The notes below the pieces were generated by a model. The model was not told the DNA's origin, made no database searches, and saw nothing but the letters and a program-made list of their open reading frames with translations. Source: Bradyrhizobium xenonodulans (GTDB taxonomy: Bacteria; Pseudomonadota; Alphaproteobacteria; Rhizobiales; Xanthobacteraceae). Taken from it: a DNA stretch of 64,000 bases. Positions 50,955-59,365 of this stretch are shown here, one piece after another (position 1 is the stretch's first letter; each line of letters opens with the position of its first letter). A program made the translations under genes and the position numbers. The stretch covers positions 5,548,501 to 5,612,500 of the forward strand of contig NZ_CP089391.1 of NCBI RefSeq assembly GCF_027594865.1, in the 5' to 3' direction.

Positions 50955-51530
50955 TCATCGGCGCCGTTCTGCGCGCTGTGCCCCGCCTTCCGTTGCAAAA
51001 CCGTAGATCAGCGCCAGCCGGTCCAGGCATTCGCGAAAGCGCCGTGCGAAATAATCGTTCCAGCGCTGGGTCCGAACGGCACGGCGCTGACCGATCTCAT
51101 CCATGGTCAGCCCCAGCACCAGCACGTCGTGCACCAGCGCGGCGCCGTCAGTCCCCAATTCGCGCTCGACCCGGTTCAGGCGCAACACCGCCTGGCGCTG
51201 GACCTCGGTGACGGGCTCGCGCGAGCGCGCGCCATCGACATATTCACGCGTCGGGTCCACCGCCTGGGGCCCGCGCTCCGCCCTCTCCCAATCGTTCTGG
51301 AAGGCACGGCCGCCGCGATATTGCGCCTCGTCGATCTGGTGATGCGCGTGCAACCGGCCGAGCGGATCGCCGCGGACCGACCGGACGACCACGATCTTCT
51401 CGCCGGCATCAAGCGCCAGCGGATTGTCGACCTCGACCTCCGCCAACTCCGCATTGAACGGCAGCTCGCGCGACCGGCGGTCGTGGATTCCAGTCAATTT
51501 GTAGGACTTGCTGCGTTTGGCACGTGCCAC
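50955..51530 (-). CDS. DUF6456 domain-containing protein
   Basis: A 191-residue protein with a DUF6456-type helical core: PLGRLHAHHQIDEAQYRGGR, FQNDWERAERG, then LRLNRVERELGTDGAALVHD and a C-terminal CLDRLALIYG. The domain occurs in short alphaproteobacterial proteins, often near phage or replication genes, and its function is unknown. The GTG start has AAGGAG upstream. It follows the GcrA-like gene on the same strand with a gap of 46 bases, so the two may be co-transcribed. Confidence 0.8.
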   Translation of the reverse strand: MARAKRSKSYKLTGIHDRRSRELPFNAELAEVEVDNPLALDAGEKIVVVRSVRGDPLGRLHAHHQIDEAQYRGGRAFQNDWERAERGPQAVDPTREYVDGARSREPVTEVQRQAVLRLNRVERELGTDGAALVHDVLVLGLTMDEIGQRRAVRTQRWNDYFARRFRECLDRLALIYGFATEGGAQRAERRR

Positions 51531-51576
51531 TCGGATACTCCTTGCAAGCTTGACGATTGAGCGGATGGCGGCCCCG

Positions 51577-52110
51577 TCAGGCAGCAGAGACCAGCCTCAA
51601 CACGACGGGACCGGCGGCAGGGGTGGACGCAGCTCCAGACCGCCGCGTCAGGCTGGCATGCGGCGCGCAGTAGCTCGAGCCCGCCTGGCGCGGATGGCCG
51701 CAGAAAGCGATCTCCTCCCCGTCCCTGTCGCCGCCGTAGGGATAGCGGCAGTCCTCGCCCGCGAGCTCGACCAGCGGGATCAGGCGCGGCTGGACGCCGA
51801 CACAGCGCAGCTTGACCCGCGCTGCGGGTTTCATCGCGGACTTCGGCGGCACATTCAGATACGGCAACGCCAGCCGGCGTGGCGACGGTGGGCATGCCTC
51901 GCCCGGCAAAGACGGCACGATCGACGGGCTCGTCATCCACGCCGGCAGGATGAGCCCGAGCCGCTTGGCGCGGCCGATCACCGCGTTGCGCGTGTAAGCC
52001 GTTCCAAACCTTGCGTTTATGTCCCTTCCCATCTCCGCATAAGACATGCCCTTGAGAAAATAGTCGCGAAGCGCGTCGGAGTGCTCCGACGGCCAATGGC
52101 CCGGTTCCAT
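51577..52110 (-). CDS. GcrA family cell-cycle regulator-like protein
   Basis: A 177-residue protein resembling GcrA. The N-terminal helix-turn-helix is in place: HSDALRDYFLKGMSYAEMGR, then TRNAVIGRAKRLGL. GcrA binds sigma-70 RNA polymerase and methylated GANTC promoter sites to drive cell-cycle genes in alphaproteobacteria. The C-terminal part keeps the Cys-rich end (CRYPYGG, FCGHPRQAGSSYCAPH) that contacts RNA polymerase in the true protein. Because it is shorter and sits beside small accessory genes, it is probably one of several GcrA-like paralogues and not the master copy. Confidence 0.83.
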   Translation of the reverse strand: MEPGHWPSEHSDALRDYFLKGMSYAEMGRDINARFGTAYTRNAVIGRAKRLGLILPAWMTSPSIVPSLPGEACPPSPRRLALPYLNVPPKSAMKPAARVKLRCVGVQPRLIPLVELAGEDCRYPYGGDRDGEEIAFCGHPRQAGSSYCAPHASLTRRSGAASTPAAGPVVLRLVSAA

Positions 52111-52212
52111 TCTGCTGTCCTGTGAATATGCTGCCGATCACACGACCGGACGGCGAAACGCACATTCCGGTATTCCGAAGCTAGAGTCAAGCGATAATTC
52201 TGATATTCATAA

Positions 52213-52241
52213 TTGCATCAATTCCGAATTTCGGATTATAA
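52213..52241 (+). promoter_or_regulatory. Repressor promoter with operator O1 in the spacer
   Basis: TTGCAT (52213-52218), 17 bases, TTATAA (52236-52241). The spacer holds TTCCGAATTTCGGAT (52222-52236), a near-perfect TTCCG-N5-CGGA inverted repeat that the S24 protein would be expected to bind. Confidence 0.6.
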
Positions 52242-52275
52242 GAGGCGAGTCGATGCGCAATCGAGGGAATCACCA

Positions 52276-52884
52276 ATGTTGGACGTTGCAATGATCGAAC
52301 GAGGCCTGGAGAAGACGGGCAAGAGCAAGGGCGGCCTAGCGGCGGCCATGGGCGTGCGGCCCGGCGCGGTGTCCGAAATCCTCGGCGGCGAGCGCCTGGT
52401 GAAGGCCTCGGAAATCATTCCGATCATGGAATATCTCGAGCTCAATCTCGCGCCCATCATGGGTCGCGTTGGCGCCGGCGCCGTGATCGAGCCGGATTAC
52501 GAGCAGGTTCCCCCGGAAGGCCTCGGCGACATCGCACTGCCCTTCCCGATCATGGAAGAGACCGTCGCATTCGAGATCGTGGGCGATTCGATGTTGCCCA
52601 AATACGAAAGCGGCGATGTCATCGTGGTCTACAAGGACCAGCGTCATCCGCTGTCGAGCTTCTACGGCGAAGAGGCCGTGGTCCGGCTCAAGACCGGCGA
52701 GCGCTATTTGAAGACCATCGAGCGGGGCAAGTCGCCCTCCGTCGTCAACCTCACCAGCTTCAACGCCAAGCCGATCGTCGGCGTGAAGCTCGAATGGGTC
52801 GGTGAGATCTGCCTGTCCATGCCCAAGGGCCAACTCGAGCGGCTGCGCGCCAAGTCGGCGCGGCCTCGCAAGAAGGGAAAATAA
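52276..52884 (+). CDS. S24-type (LexA/CI-like) repressor
   Basis: A 202-residue protein with an N-terminal helix-turn-helix (GLAAAMGVRPGAVSEILGG, about 20-38) and a C-terminal S24 peptidase domain with the Ser105 motif GDSMLPKY and a likely Lys146 in GERYLKTI. An Ala-Gly pair (A67-G68, in VGAGAVIEP) is at the usual autocleavage place. It should bind as a dimer and be inactivated by self-cleavage under DNA damage or another signal. The ATG has GAGGGA upstream; a TTG frame 21 codons longer exists, but that TTG is part of the promoter. The operators inside both neighbouring promoters fit autoregulation and control of the next gene. Confidence 0.9.
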   Translation: MLDVAMIERGLEKTGKSKGGLAAAMGVRPGAVSEILGGERLVKASEIIPIMEYLELNLAPIMGRVGAGAVIEPDYEQVPPEGLGDIALPFPIMEETVAFEIVGDSMLPKYESGDVIVVYKDQRHPLSSFYGEEAVVRLKTGERYLKTIERGKSPSVVNLTSFNAKPIVGVKLEWVGEICLSMPKGQLERLRAKSARPRKKGK

Positions 52885-52887
52885 GGT

Positions 52888-52942
52888 CGATTTCCGATTT
52901 TTGGAAATCGCCCTTGACTTGATTCCGTTTTTCGGAAATACT
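52888..52942 (+). promoter_or_regulatory. Promoter of 52983-53258 gene with operators O2 and O3
   Basis: TTGACT (52914-52919), 17 bases, AATACT (52937-52942). O3 is TTCCGTTTTTCGGAA (52923-52937) inside the spacer; O2 is TTCCGATTTTTGGAA (52892-52906) just upstream, within a wider CGATTTCC/GGAAATCG inverted repeat (52888-52910). Confidence 0.65.
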
Positions 52943-52982
52943 CTGCCGCGCTCCCGGCCACGGGACGCGGCAGGATCGTTTC

Positions 52983-53258
52983 ATGCAGTATTTCGTCGTG
53001 ATGATCGACTACGGGCGGCGCGGCCGCGAGGCGGTCGTCGATCCCGAAATCACCCGGCGCGAGGTCATTTCCCGCGTCGCCTCGGGTGAATACCAGAACA
53101 TCTCGTTCATCCACGAGATCGCGGAAAGCTCGGTCGAAGACGTCACCGAAGCCATCCTGACCGAGGCCGCCCTCCCCCAGGTTCCGCCCGAGGAGGTCGA
53201 CCTCCAGGCCATCCGCCTCGATCACGCCCGCGATCTGCGCAGACACGAGCCGAAGTGA
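52983..53258 (+). CDS. Small protein under S24-repressor control
   Basis: A 91-residue acidic protein (YFVVMIDYGRRGREAVVDPE, then REVISRVASGEYQNISFIHE and VTEAILTEAA). I do not recognise a domain; the pattern is of a small cytoplasmic alpha/beta fold. The ATG at 52983 follows a consensus-like promoter carrying two copies of the repressor operator, so it is probably induced when the repressor is cleaved. It ends inside the arm of a bidirectional terminator. Confidence 0.75.
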   Translation: MQYFVVMIDYGRRGREAVVDPEITRREVISRVASGEYQNISFIHEIAESSVEDVTEAILTEAALPQVPPEEVDLQAIRLDHARDLRRHEPK

Positions 53259-53283
53259 CGCAGGCCCAAACGGCCTGCGTCAC
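53255..53283. terminator. Bidirectional terminator
   Basis: Perfect 12-bp stem GTGACGCAGGCC / GGCCTGCGTCAC around CAAAC, between the converging genes ending at 53258 (+) and 53295 (-). The first arm overlaps the stop codon of the 52983 gene. Confidence 0.75.
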
Positions 53284-53294
53284 TTGCTGGAGCA

Positions 53295-54269
53295 TCAAAC
53301 CGTAAGAACGGTCGATCCCGTGGTCTTGCGAGCGGCAAGATCAGCGTGTGCCTTGGCGGCGTCCTTCAGCGGGTAGGTCTGCCGCACTTCGATCTTGATC
53401 GCGCCGGACTTGACGACCTCGAACAGCTCGTTCGCCATTGCCACCAGGTTCTCGCGCTTGGCGGCGTAGGTGAACAGCGTCGGCCGGGTGACGTAGAGCG
53501 AGCCCTTCTGCGCGAGCAGGCCGAGATTGAGCGGCTCGACCGCACCGGAGGACGCACCAAACAGCGCGGCGACGCCAAGCGGCGCGAGGCAGTCCAGCGA
53601 CTTCAGGAACGTGTCCTTGCCGACGGAGTCATAGACCACCGGCACCTTCTTGCCGCCCGTGATTTCGTCCACGCGCTTCACGAAATCCTCGCGCGTGTAG
53701 ATGATGACGTGGTCGCAGCCATGCGCCTGGGCGAGCTTCGCCTTCTCGTCACTGCTGACGGTGCCGATCACAGTCGCCCCGAGATGCTTTGCCCATTGGC
53801 TCAGGATCAGGCCGACGCCGCCGGCCGCGGCATGGAGCAGGATGGTGTCGCCGGCCTTCACACGATAGGTCTGCCGGATCAGATATTGCGTGGTGAGCCC
53901 CTTCAGCATCATCGCCGCCGCAGTCGTGTCGTCGACGCCATCAGGCAACTTCAACAGCCGATCGGCCGGGATCAGCCGCGCCTCGGAATAGGCGCCGAGC
54001 GGCGAGGCACCATAGGCGACACGATCGCCCGGCTTCAGGTCGGCGACACCGGGCCCGACCTCCTCGACGATGCCGGCGCCCTCGCTGCCAAGTCCGCTCG
54101 GCAATTGCACCGGATACACACCGGAGCGATTGTAGATGTCGACGAAGTTGAGACCAACGGCCGTGTGGCGGATGCGTGCCTCGCCCGGACCGGGCTTGCC
54201 GACGCTGACCTCCTCCCAAACCAGGACTTCCGGACCGCCGGTGCTGTGAAAACGAATAGCATGCGTCAT
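53295..54269 (-). CDS. Quinone oxidoreductase (zinc-independent medium-chain reductase)
   Basis: A 324-residue NADPH:quinone reductase of the Qor type. The N-terminal GroES-like domain (GLGSEGAGIVEEVGPGV) is followed by the Rossmann motif AAAGGVGLILSQWAKHLG. Zn-binding Cys residues of alcohol dehydrogenases are absent. It would reduce quinones by one or two electrons to limit oxidative stress in the cytoplasm. The ATG at MTHAIRFHS is chosen; the frame runs open upstream without similarity. It appears monocistronic. Confidence 0.92.
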   Translation of the reverse strand: MTHAIRFHSTGGPEVLVWEEVSVGKPGPGEARIRHTAVGLNFVDIYNRSGVYPVQLPSGLGSEGAGIVEEVGPGVADLKPGDRVAYGASPLGAYSEARLIPADRLLKLPDGVDDTTAAAMMLKGLTTQYLIRQTYRVKAGDTILLHAAAGGVGLILSQWAKHLGATVIGTVSSDEKAKLAQAHGCDHVIIYTREDFVKRVDEITGGKKVPVVYDSVGKDTFLKSLDCLAPLGVAALFGASSGAVEPLNLGLLAQKGSLYVTRPTLFTYAAKRENLVAMANELFEVVKSGAIKIEVRQTYPLKDAAKAHADLAARKTTGSTVLTV

Positions 54270-54494
54270 GGGCGTTACTCCCTTATCGTTGCAGTGAAGG
54301 TCAGAGAACCTGATCGGCCGGAGAAATAGGCATTTGGCCCGCCCGTTACAGTAGAGAAGACGTAACAAGAATGTCACAGCGAACGACAAACGCCCGCCGT
54401 TCCGCCTCCGTTCGAAAGAGTTGATGACCGGCTTGCGGCAACCGGCGGTAGCCTTTGCGCGGGGTTTGGTGGTCGCCTGCGAAGGAGAGCCGAG

Positions 54495-54695
54495 ATGCCA
54501 GCTTATGTACAGCATCATCAGGACGTCGAAATCGCGCCTGTGAATTGCCCCACCTGCATGGGGTTCCTGCCGATGTATGTGCGCGAGGTCGAGCCGCATT
54601 GGAGTCTTGCCAAGATCGACTTCGTCTATGAATGCGCCGATTGCGGCGCCGAGGTCCGGCAGACCATCCGCAAGCCGGAGCTGCTGCGGCACTGA
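54495..54695 (+). CDS. Small zinc-ribbon-like protein
   Basis: A 66-residue protein with two Cys pairs, NCPTCMG and YECADCGAE, spaced about 25 residues apart, the usual layout of a zinc ribbon. A polar N-terminal segment and an acidic central segment (VREVEPHWSLAKIDFVY) complete it. GGAGAG precedes the ATG. Similar short Cys4 proteins are common in Bradyrhizobium; their role is unknown. No operon partner is evident. Confidence 0.75.
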   Translation: MPAYVQHHQDVEIAPVNCPTCMGFLPMYVREVEPHWSLAKIDFVYECADCGAEVRQTIRKPELLRH

Positions 54696-54842
54696 TCGCG
54701 CGATCGGCGAACCGCTCAACTATTTGCGTTCAGCGGAAAAAACGCCTCTCACGCGGGTCAGATGCCTCCCAAACGAGGCTTGTTCTTTGCCGGGAACGCA
54801 GGCAGAACAAGCCTCAAGCAAGACCTTTGGGAGCGCCCTTTC

Positions 54843-55790
54843 GTGGCTGATCAGAAGGCCTCGACGTCGATCGAGGCAGTGGAGAGCGGCCTCGCCGCGC
54901 AGGGCTACATCGCGAGCCGGCAGATCGCGACCGCAGTTTATTTGTCGCAGCAGATCGAGAAGCCGATCCTGGTCGAGGGCCCGGCGGGCGTCGGCAAGAC
55001 CGAGCTTGCCAAGGCGATTGCCGCCTGGCGCGGCATGAAGATGATCCGCCTGCAATGCTACGAAGGCCTCGACGAGGCCAAGGCGCTCTATGAGTGGAAA
55101 TACGCCAAGCAGCTTCTCTACACCCAGATCCTCAAGGACAAGCTCGGCGAAGTGCTCGGCGGCGCGCAGACGCTTCATGCCGCGCTCAACCAGCTCCATG
55201 ATTTCGGTGACGTGTTCTTCTCCAAGGAGTTCGTCGAGCCGCGGCCACTGCTCCAGGCGCTGGAGCAGCCGGGCGGCTGCGTGCTGCTGATCGACGAGAT
55301 CGACAAGTCGGACGCAGAGTTCGAATCGCTGCTGCTGGAGATCCTGTCGGATTTCCAGGTCACGATCCCCGAGCTCGGCACGGTTTCGGCGATCACGCCG
55401 CCGACCGTGATCCTGACCTCCAACAGCGAGCGCGACCTCGGCGACGCCCTGAAGCGGCGCTGCCTGCATCTGCATATCGGCTTCCCCGAGCAGCGGCTCG
55501 AGGAGCGCATCGTCGAGAGCCGCGTCCCCGGCATCTCGCAGACGCTGCGACGGCAGATGGTCGGCTTCATCCACGAAATCCGCTCGCTGGACTTGAAGAA
55601 GCTGCCCTCGGTGAGCGAGACCATCGACTGGGCGCGCGTGCTGGTGCTGCTGCAGGCCAGCGAGCTCGATACCGAGATCGTCAAGGACACGCTCAATGTG
55701 CTCCTGAAATACGAGGCCGACATCGAGGCAGCATCGCCGCAAGTGACGACCTTTATTGCCAAGGCGGCACGGTCCAACGTCTTCGGTTGA
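54843..55790 (+). CDS. MoxR-type AAA+ ATPase
   Basis: A 315-residue MoxR ATPase. Walker A is GPAGVGKTELAKA, Walker B is VLLIDEIDKSD, and sensor 1 is in VILTSNSERDLGDALKRRC. MoxR ATPases act as chaperones that mature or insert metal cofactors into a target enzyme, together with a von Willebrand-A protein. The GTG start (VADQKAS) has GGGAGC nine bases upstream; an ATG 27 codons earlier is the alternative. The VWA gene begins within 10 bases of the stop, so the pair is co-transcribed. Confidence 0.9.
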   Translation: MADQKASTSIEAVESGLAAQGYIASRQIATAVYLSQQIEKPILVEGPAGVGKTELAKAIAAWRGMKMIRLQCYEGLDEAKALYEWKYAKQLLYTQILKDKLGEVLGGAQTLHAALNQLHDFGDVFFSKEFVEPRPLLQALEQPGGCVLLIDEIDKSDAEFESLLLEILSDFQVTIPELGTVSAITPPTVILTSNSERDLGDALKRRCLHLHIGFPEQRLEERIVESRVPGISQTLRRQMVGFIHEIRSLDLKKLPSVSETIDWARVLVLLQASELDTEIVKDTLNVLLKYEADIEAASPQVTTFIAKAARSNVFG

Positions 55791-55795
55791 CGCCG

Positions 55796-57175
55796 ATGCG
55801 CGAGAACCTCCATCGTTTCTTTCGGGCGGCGCGCGGGGCCGGCGTCCACGTTTCGCCCGCCGAAAGCATCGATGCGATGCGCGCGGTCAAACAGGTCGGC
55901 TTTTCCGACCGCGCCGTCCTGCGCGACGCGCTGCTCCTGACGCTCGCCAAATCGCAGGACGAGAAGCTCGCGCTCGGCGACTGCTTTGATCTGTTCTTCA
56001 GCCAGCCGGAACAGCGCGATGATCAACCCGAGGCCGCCAGCGACGATGACGCCGCGCAGGACGCGGATCGGTCGCCCTCCTCCGGCGCGGCCAGCGAAGC
56101 GGGCCAAGGCCGGCCGCCGGAAGGCCTGGGCCCGCTTGCGCAGATGCTGTTGTCTCAGGATCGCAACGCGATCGCAGCCGCGATCGCCAGCGCTTCCGGT
56201 GCGGCCTCCTTGTCCGACATCCGCTACTCGACCCAGCGCGGCATCTTCTCCAGCCGCATTCTCGACGCCATGGGCCTCCAGCGCCTGCGCGACGATCTCG
56301 ACGAACTCACTGCGGCCAATCCGCCGCTGGCCGAGCGTCTCCGTGCCGCGCTGGACGCCTTGCGCGAGGCCGTGCGCGACACGGTCGCACAAGGGCTTGC
56401 GCTCTATGCCCGCGAGGAGGCTGAAAACCTCCGCAACGAGATTCTGCGCAACGCGCCGCTGGCCCGCATCGAGCGGCGCCAGGTCGCGGAGATGCGCACC
56501 CTGATTCGCCAGATCGCGCGCCGCCTGCGCGAGCGCTATTCGAAACCGCGCAAGCGCCAGCGCCGCGGCCATCTCGATGTCCGCCGCACGCTGCGACGCA
56601 ACGCGGCCTGGGGCGGCGTACCGTTCCTCACCGCCTGGAAGCGCAAGCATCGCGACCGCCCGAAGATCGTGGCGCTCTGCGACGTCTCCGGTTCGGTCGC
56701 ACAAGTCTCCGACTTCTTCCTGCTCCTGATCCACTCCCTGCACGAGGTGGTCGACGATGTCCGCTCCTTCGCCTTCTCGTCGCACCTGATCGAGGTCAGC
56801 GAGATCCTGGAAAAGAAATCGCCGGAAGAGGCGATGGCCGAGATCATGTCCAAGGTCGGCTTCGGCTCGTCCGACTACGGCTCTTCGCTCGTCGATTTCG
56901 AAAAAGAGTTCATGAGCACGCTGACACCGCAGACCACGGTGATCGTGCTCGGCGACGCCCGCAGCAACAATCTCGACCCGCGCGCCGACATCCTGCGCCG
57001 CATCTCCGAACGCTCGAAGCGGCTGGTCTGGCTCAATCCCGAAGGACGGCTCGCCTGGGGCTTTGGCGATTCCGAGATGCCGCGCTACGCGACCTTTTGC
57101 AGCGTTGTGCGCCAATGCGCGACCGCGCAGCAACTCGAGCGCGCGGTGTCCGATATCGTTGCAACCTATCAGTAG
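55796..57175 (+). CDS. CoxE-like von Willebrand A domain protein
   Basis: A 459-residue protein of the CoxE/VWA-MoxR partner type. A helical N-terminal region with an acidic, disordered stretch (about 80-110) precedes a basic segment (RRLRERYSKPRKRQRRG) and a C-terminal VWA domain with the MIDAS start ALCDVSGSVAQVSDFFLLL and a later Asp in VIVLGDARSNN. In CO dehydrogenase and related systems this protein and a MoxR ATPase mature a molybdenum enzyme. No Cox structural genes are in view, so the client is unknown. A TTG at 55787 overlapping the upstream stop is an alternative start. Confidence 0.88.
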   Translation: MRENLHRFFRAARGAGVHVSPAESIDAMRAVKQVGFSDRAVLRDALLLTLAKSQDEKLALGDCFDLFFSQPEQRDDQPEAASDDDAAQDADRSPSSGAASEAGQGRPPEGLGPLAQMLLSQDRNAIAAAIASASGAASLSDIRYSTQRGIFSSRILDAMGLQRLRDDLDELTAANPPLAERLRAALDALREAVRDTVAQGLALYAREEAENLRNEILRNAPLARIERRQVAEMRTLIRQIARRLRERYSKPRKRQRRGHLDVRRTLRRNAAWGGVPFLTAWKRKHRDRPKIVALCDVSGSVAQVSDFFLLLIHSLHEVVDDVRSFAFSSHLIEVSEILEKKSPEEAMAEIMSKVGFGSSDYGSSLVDFEKEFMSTLTPQTTVIVLGDARSNNLDPRADILRRISERSKRLVWLNPEGRLAWGFGDSEMPRYATFCSVVRQCATAQQLERAVSDIVATYQ

Positions 57176-57195
57176 GCCTCGAGCTCACGCAGACG

Positions 57196-57378
57196 TCAGC
57201 CTCGCGCAAGCTCCGCCTGAGCGATGTTGCACTCCCGGAAATGATAGGCGATTTCGTCGAGCGCCCGCTGCTCCCATTCCTGGGCTTGCGCGAGCCAGAA
57301 AACGCGGCGCTCCGAATCGAGCGCGGCACGCTCCCTGCACAGGGATTCCTGACCGCGAATTTCGACCAGTCTGTTCAT
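57196..57378 (-). CDS. Small helical protein
   Basis: A 60-residue protein, helix-rich with many charged residues (ESLCRERAALDSERRVFWLA, then QAQEWEQRALDEIAYHFREC). GGAGTGGAG precedes the ATG; a longer frame upstream lacks an RBS. It is converging with the CoxE-like gene. Short proteins with this pattern occur in several Bradyrhizobium genomes, function unknown. Confidence 0.65.
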   Translation of the reverse strand: MNRLVEIRGQESLCRERAALDSERRVFWLAQAQEWEQRALDEIAYHFRECNIAQAELARG

Positions 57379-57446
57379 GCACTCCACTCCTGCCCTGTGA
57401 AGCCATTCCCGAGGGATCAACGTAACAGAGTCCTGAGTCCGTCGCC

Positions 57447-57659
57447 TTATGATTCCTGTGCATACTGCGACGCAAAATGAGACAGCAACGCTTCCCCTGC
57501 ACTGCGATAGCCGAGGCGCACGTTCAAGAGCAGATCATCAATTAGTGATCGAAGATCGGAACGATGTTCGCGTCCGAAGGATCTTAACTCTTGTGACGCA
57601 ATGAAGTGCGGCAATTTGTGAAGAGATGTTCTAAACACCCCACCGAATTCCCGACTCAT
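57447..57659 (-). CDS. Possible small protein
   Basis: A 70-residue frame with a helix-like pattern (SLIDDLLLNVRLGYRSAGEA, then LLSHFASQYAQES). The composition is protein-like but no RBS or neighbour supports it, and no family is recognised. It fills an otherwise gene-free stretch of about 350 bases; it could be a real small gene or a chance frame. Confidence 0.4.
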   Translation of the reverse strand: MSREFGGVFRTSLHKLPHFIASQELRSFGREHRSDLRSLIDDLLLNVRLGYRSAGEALLSHFASQYAQES

Positions 57660-57730
57660 TGTCGTCGCACGGTTTTCATGCAGCGCCGCTAACAGGGGCG
57701 CGCGGAACGCGCATTACCGCTTGAGGCAAC

Positions 57731-57952
57731 ATGAACGACGATTTCGACTTCGACCTTTCGCCGGACCAGTGGGAAGCACTGAAGGCGCTTCGCAATCCCG
57801 TGTCGAACGGACGCCTCTCGAAGGCCTATCTCGTCGAAAGCCTCGTCAAGCTCGGCCTTGTCGTGGTCGAGGACGGCGTACCAGCGATGACGCCGGCCGG
57901 GCGCAAAGCGCTTGTGCGCGGATCGTGCAGGTTGCTGGACCTCGCAGCTTGA
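57731..57952 (+). CDS. Small winged-helix-like protein
   Basis: A 73-residue protein (FDFDLSPDQWEALKALRNP, then KAYLVESLVKLGLVVVEDGV and MTPAGRKALV). The order of helices and the final strand pair resembles a winged-helix domain of the kind seen in small regulators or in the C-terminal part of larger ones. It stands alone, and converges with the purine permease gene 8 bases away. DNA binding is possible but not shown. Confidence 0.7.
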   Translation: MNDDFDFDLSPDQWEALKALRNPVSNGRLSKAYLVESLVKLGLVVVEDGVPAMTPAGRKALVRGSCRLLDLAA

Positions 57953-57960
57953 CGCGCACG

Positions 57961-59352
57961 TCAAAAGATCTGTGCGATCACGATCGCGTAAGCGACGAAC
58001 ACGACGCCGAGTCCCCACACCATCGCCGGAATCTGTGACCGCCGCCCGACTGCCACTTCCAGGGCGATGTAGCTCAGCGTGCCCAGGGCCATTCCATTGA
58101 TGAGGTTATTGGTCAGCACCGTGACCAGCAGCGTCAGCACGATTGGAACCGCATTGCCGAGATCGGTCATGTCGGTGCGGGCAAGCCCCTGCATCATTAG
58201 CACACCAACGAGCACCAGCGCGGGCGCGGTCGCTTGCGGCGGGATGATGACGAAGATCGGCCAGAAGAACAGCGCGAGGAAGAAGAATCCCGCAACTGTC
58301 AGCGAGGTCAGGCCGGTGCGACCGCCGGCCTGCACGCCGGTGATGGATTCGATGTAGGCCGTGACGACGGACGTCCCGAGCAGCGGTCCCACGATCGAAG
58401 CCGTCGCATCGGTCGCAAATGCAGCGGTGGCATTCGGGATCGAGCCGTCCGGCTTGCGCAAATTGGCGGCACCCGTCACGCCGATCAGCGTGCCGAGCGT
58501 CGAAAAGAATTCGGCGCACAGGAAATAGAACAGCAACGGCAGCGCCACGACGAAATGGCTGAAGAGATAGCCGATGTCGAGTGCCATGAACGTGCCGGTC
58601 GGCCAGCGCGGCCACGACATGATGGCTGATGGCACCGACGTCACCATCTTGCCGTTGGCGCCGGGAACGAAGAATCCGATCACGGTCAGGGCCGCGATCG
58701 ACAGGATCAGCGCCGCGGGTACCCGACGCGCCACCAGCACCGGCGTGAGCAGGAGGCCAAACAGCGTCAGCAGCACCGGCGGGCTGCGCAGCGATCCCAT
58801 GGCGATGTAGGTCGAGGGGTTCTGGACCACGAAGCCGGCGCCGCGCAGCGCGATGAAGACGATGAGCGTGCCGACCGCCGCCTGGATGCCGATCTTCAGC
58901 GCTTCCGGGACGTCCTTCGCGACTTTCTCGCGCAGCTTCGACAGGCTGAGGATCAGGAACAGCACGCCGGTGAAGGCAACCATGGCGAGCGCCCCCTGCC
59001 AGGGCATGCCCATTTGCTTGACGATGACATAGGTGAAGATGACGTTCGATCCCATCGCCGGCGCAACGGCGAGCGGCAGATTGGCCCACAGCCCCATCAT
59101 CACCGAGCCGAGGATCGCGGCGAGCGCCGTGGCACTGACGAGATCGGCACGATCCATTCCGGCGTTGGACATGATCGCCGGGTTCACGGCGATGATATAG
59201 GCCATCGCCGCGAACGTCGTCGCTCCGGCCATCACCTCGCGGCCAACGCTCGTGCCACGCTCGGTGAGGCCAAAGATACGATCAAGCAAGCCCGAGGTTG
59301 CGCGCGACGCCGGCTCGGTGGAAGCGGCTTGCGGCTTCGTGATCTCGTCCAT
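57961..59352 (-). CDS. NCS2 purine permease (AzgA/GhxP-type)
   Basis: A 463-residue, about 13-helix permease of the nucleobase/cation symporter-2 group, AzgA branch, which imports adenine, guanine or hypoxanthine with protons. Typical blocks are AGATTFAAMAYIIAVNPAI, MGLWANLPLAVAPAMGSN, and later TSVVTAYIESITGVQAGGRT. The ATG at MDEITKPQ is chosen. It lies 13 bases downstream of the adenine deaminase gene on the same strand, which supports adenine or related purine as substrate. Confidence 0.92.
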   Translation of the reverse strand: MDEITKPQAASTEPASRATSGLLDRIFGLTERGTSVGREVMAGATTFAAMAYIIAVNPAIMSNAGMDRADLVSATALAAILGSVMMGLWANLPLAVAPAMGSNVIFTYVIVKQMGMPWQGALAMVAFTGVLFLILSLSKLREKVAKDVPEALKIGIQAAVGTLIVFIALRGAGFVVQNPSTYIAMGSLRSPPVLLTLFGLLLTPVLVARRVPAALILSIAALTVIGFFVPGANGKMVTSVPSAIMSWPRWPTGTFMALDIGYLFSHFVVALPLLFYFLCAEFFSTLGTLIGVTGAANLRKPDGSIPNATAAFATDATASIVGPLLGTSVVTAYIESITGVQAGGRTGLTSLTVAGFFFLALFFWPIFVIIPPQATAPALVLVGVLMMQGLARTDMTDLGNAVPIVLTLLVTVLTNNLINGMALGTLSYIALEVAVGRRSQIPAMVWGLGVVFVAYAIVIAQIF

Positions 59353-59365
59353 CCCAGTCCTCCCC

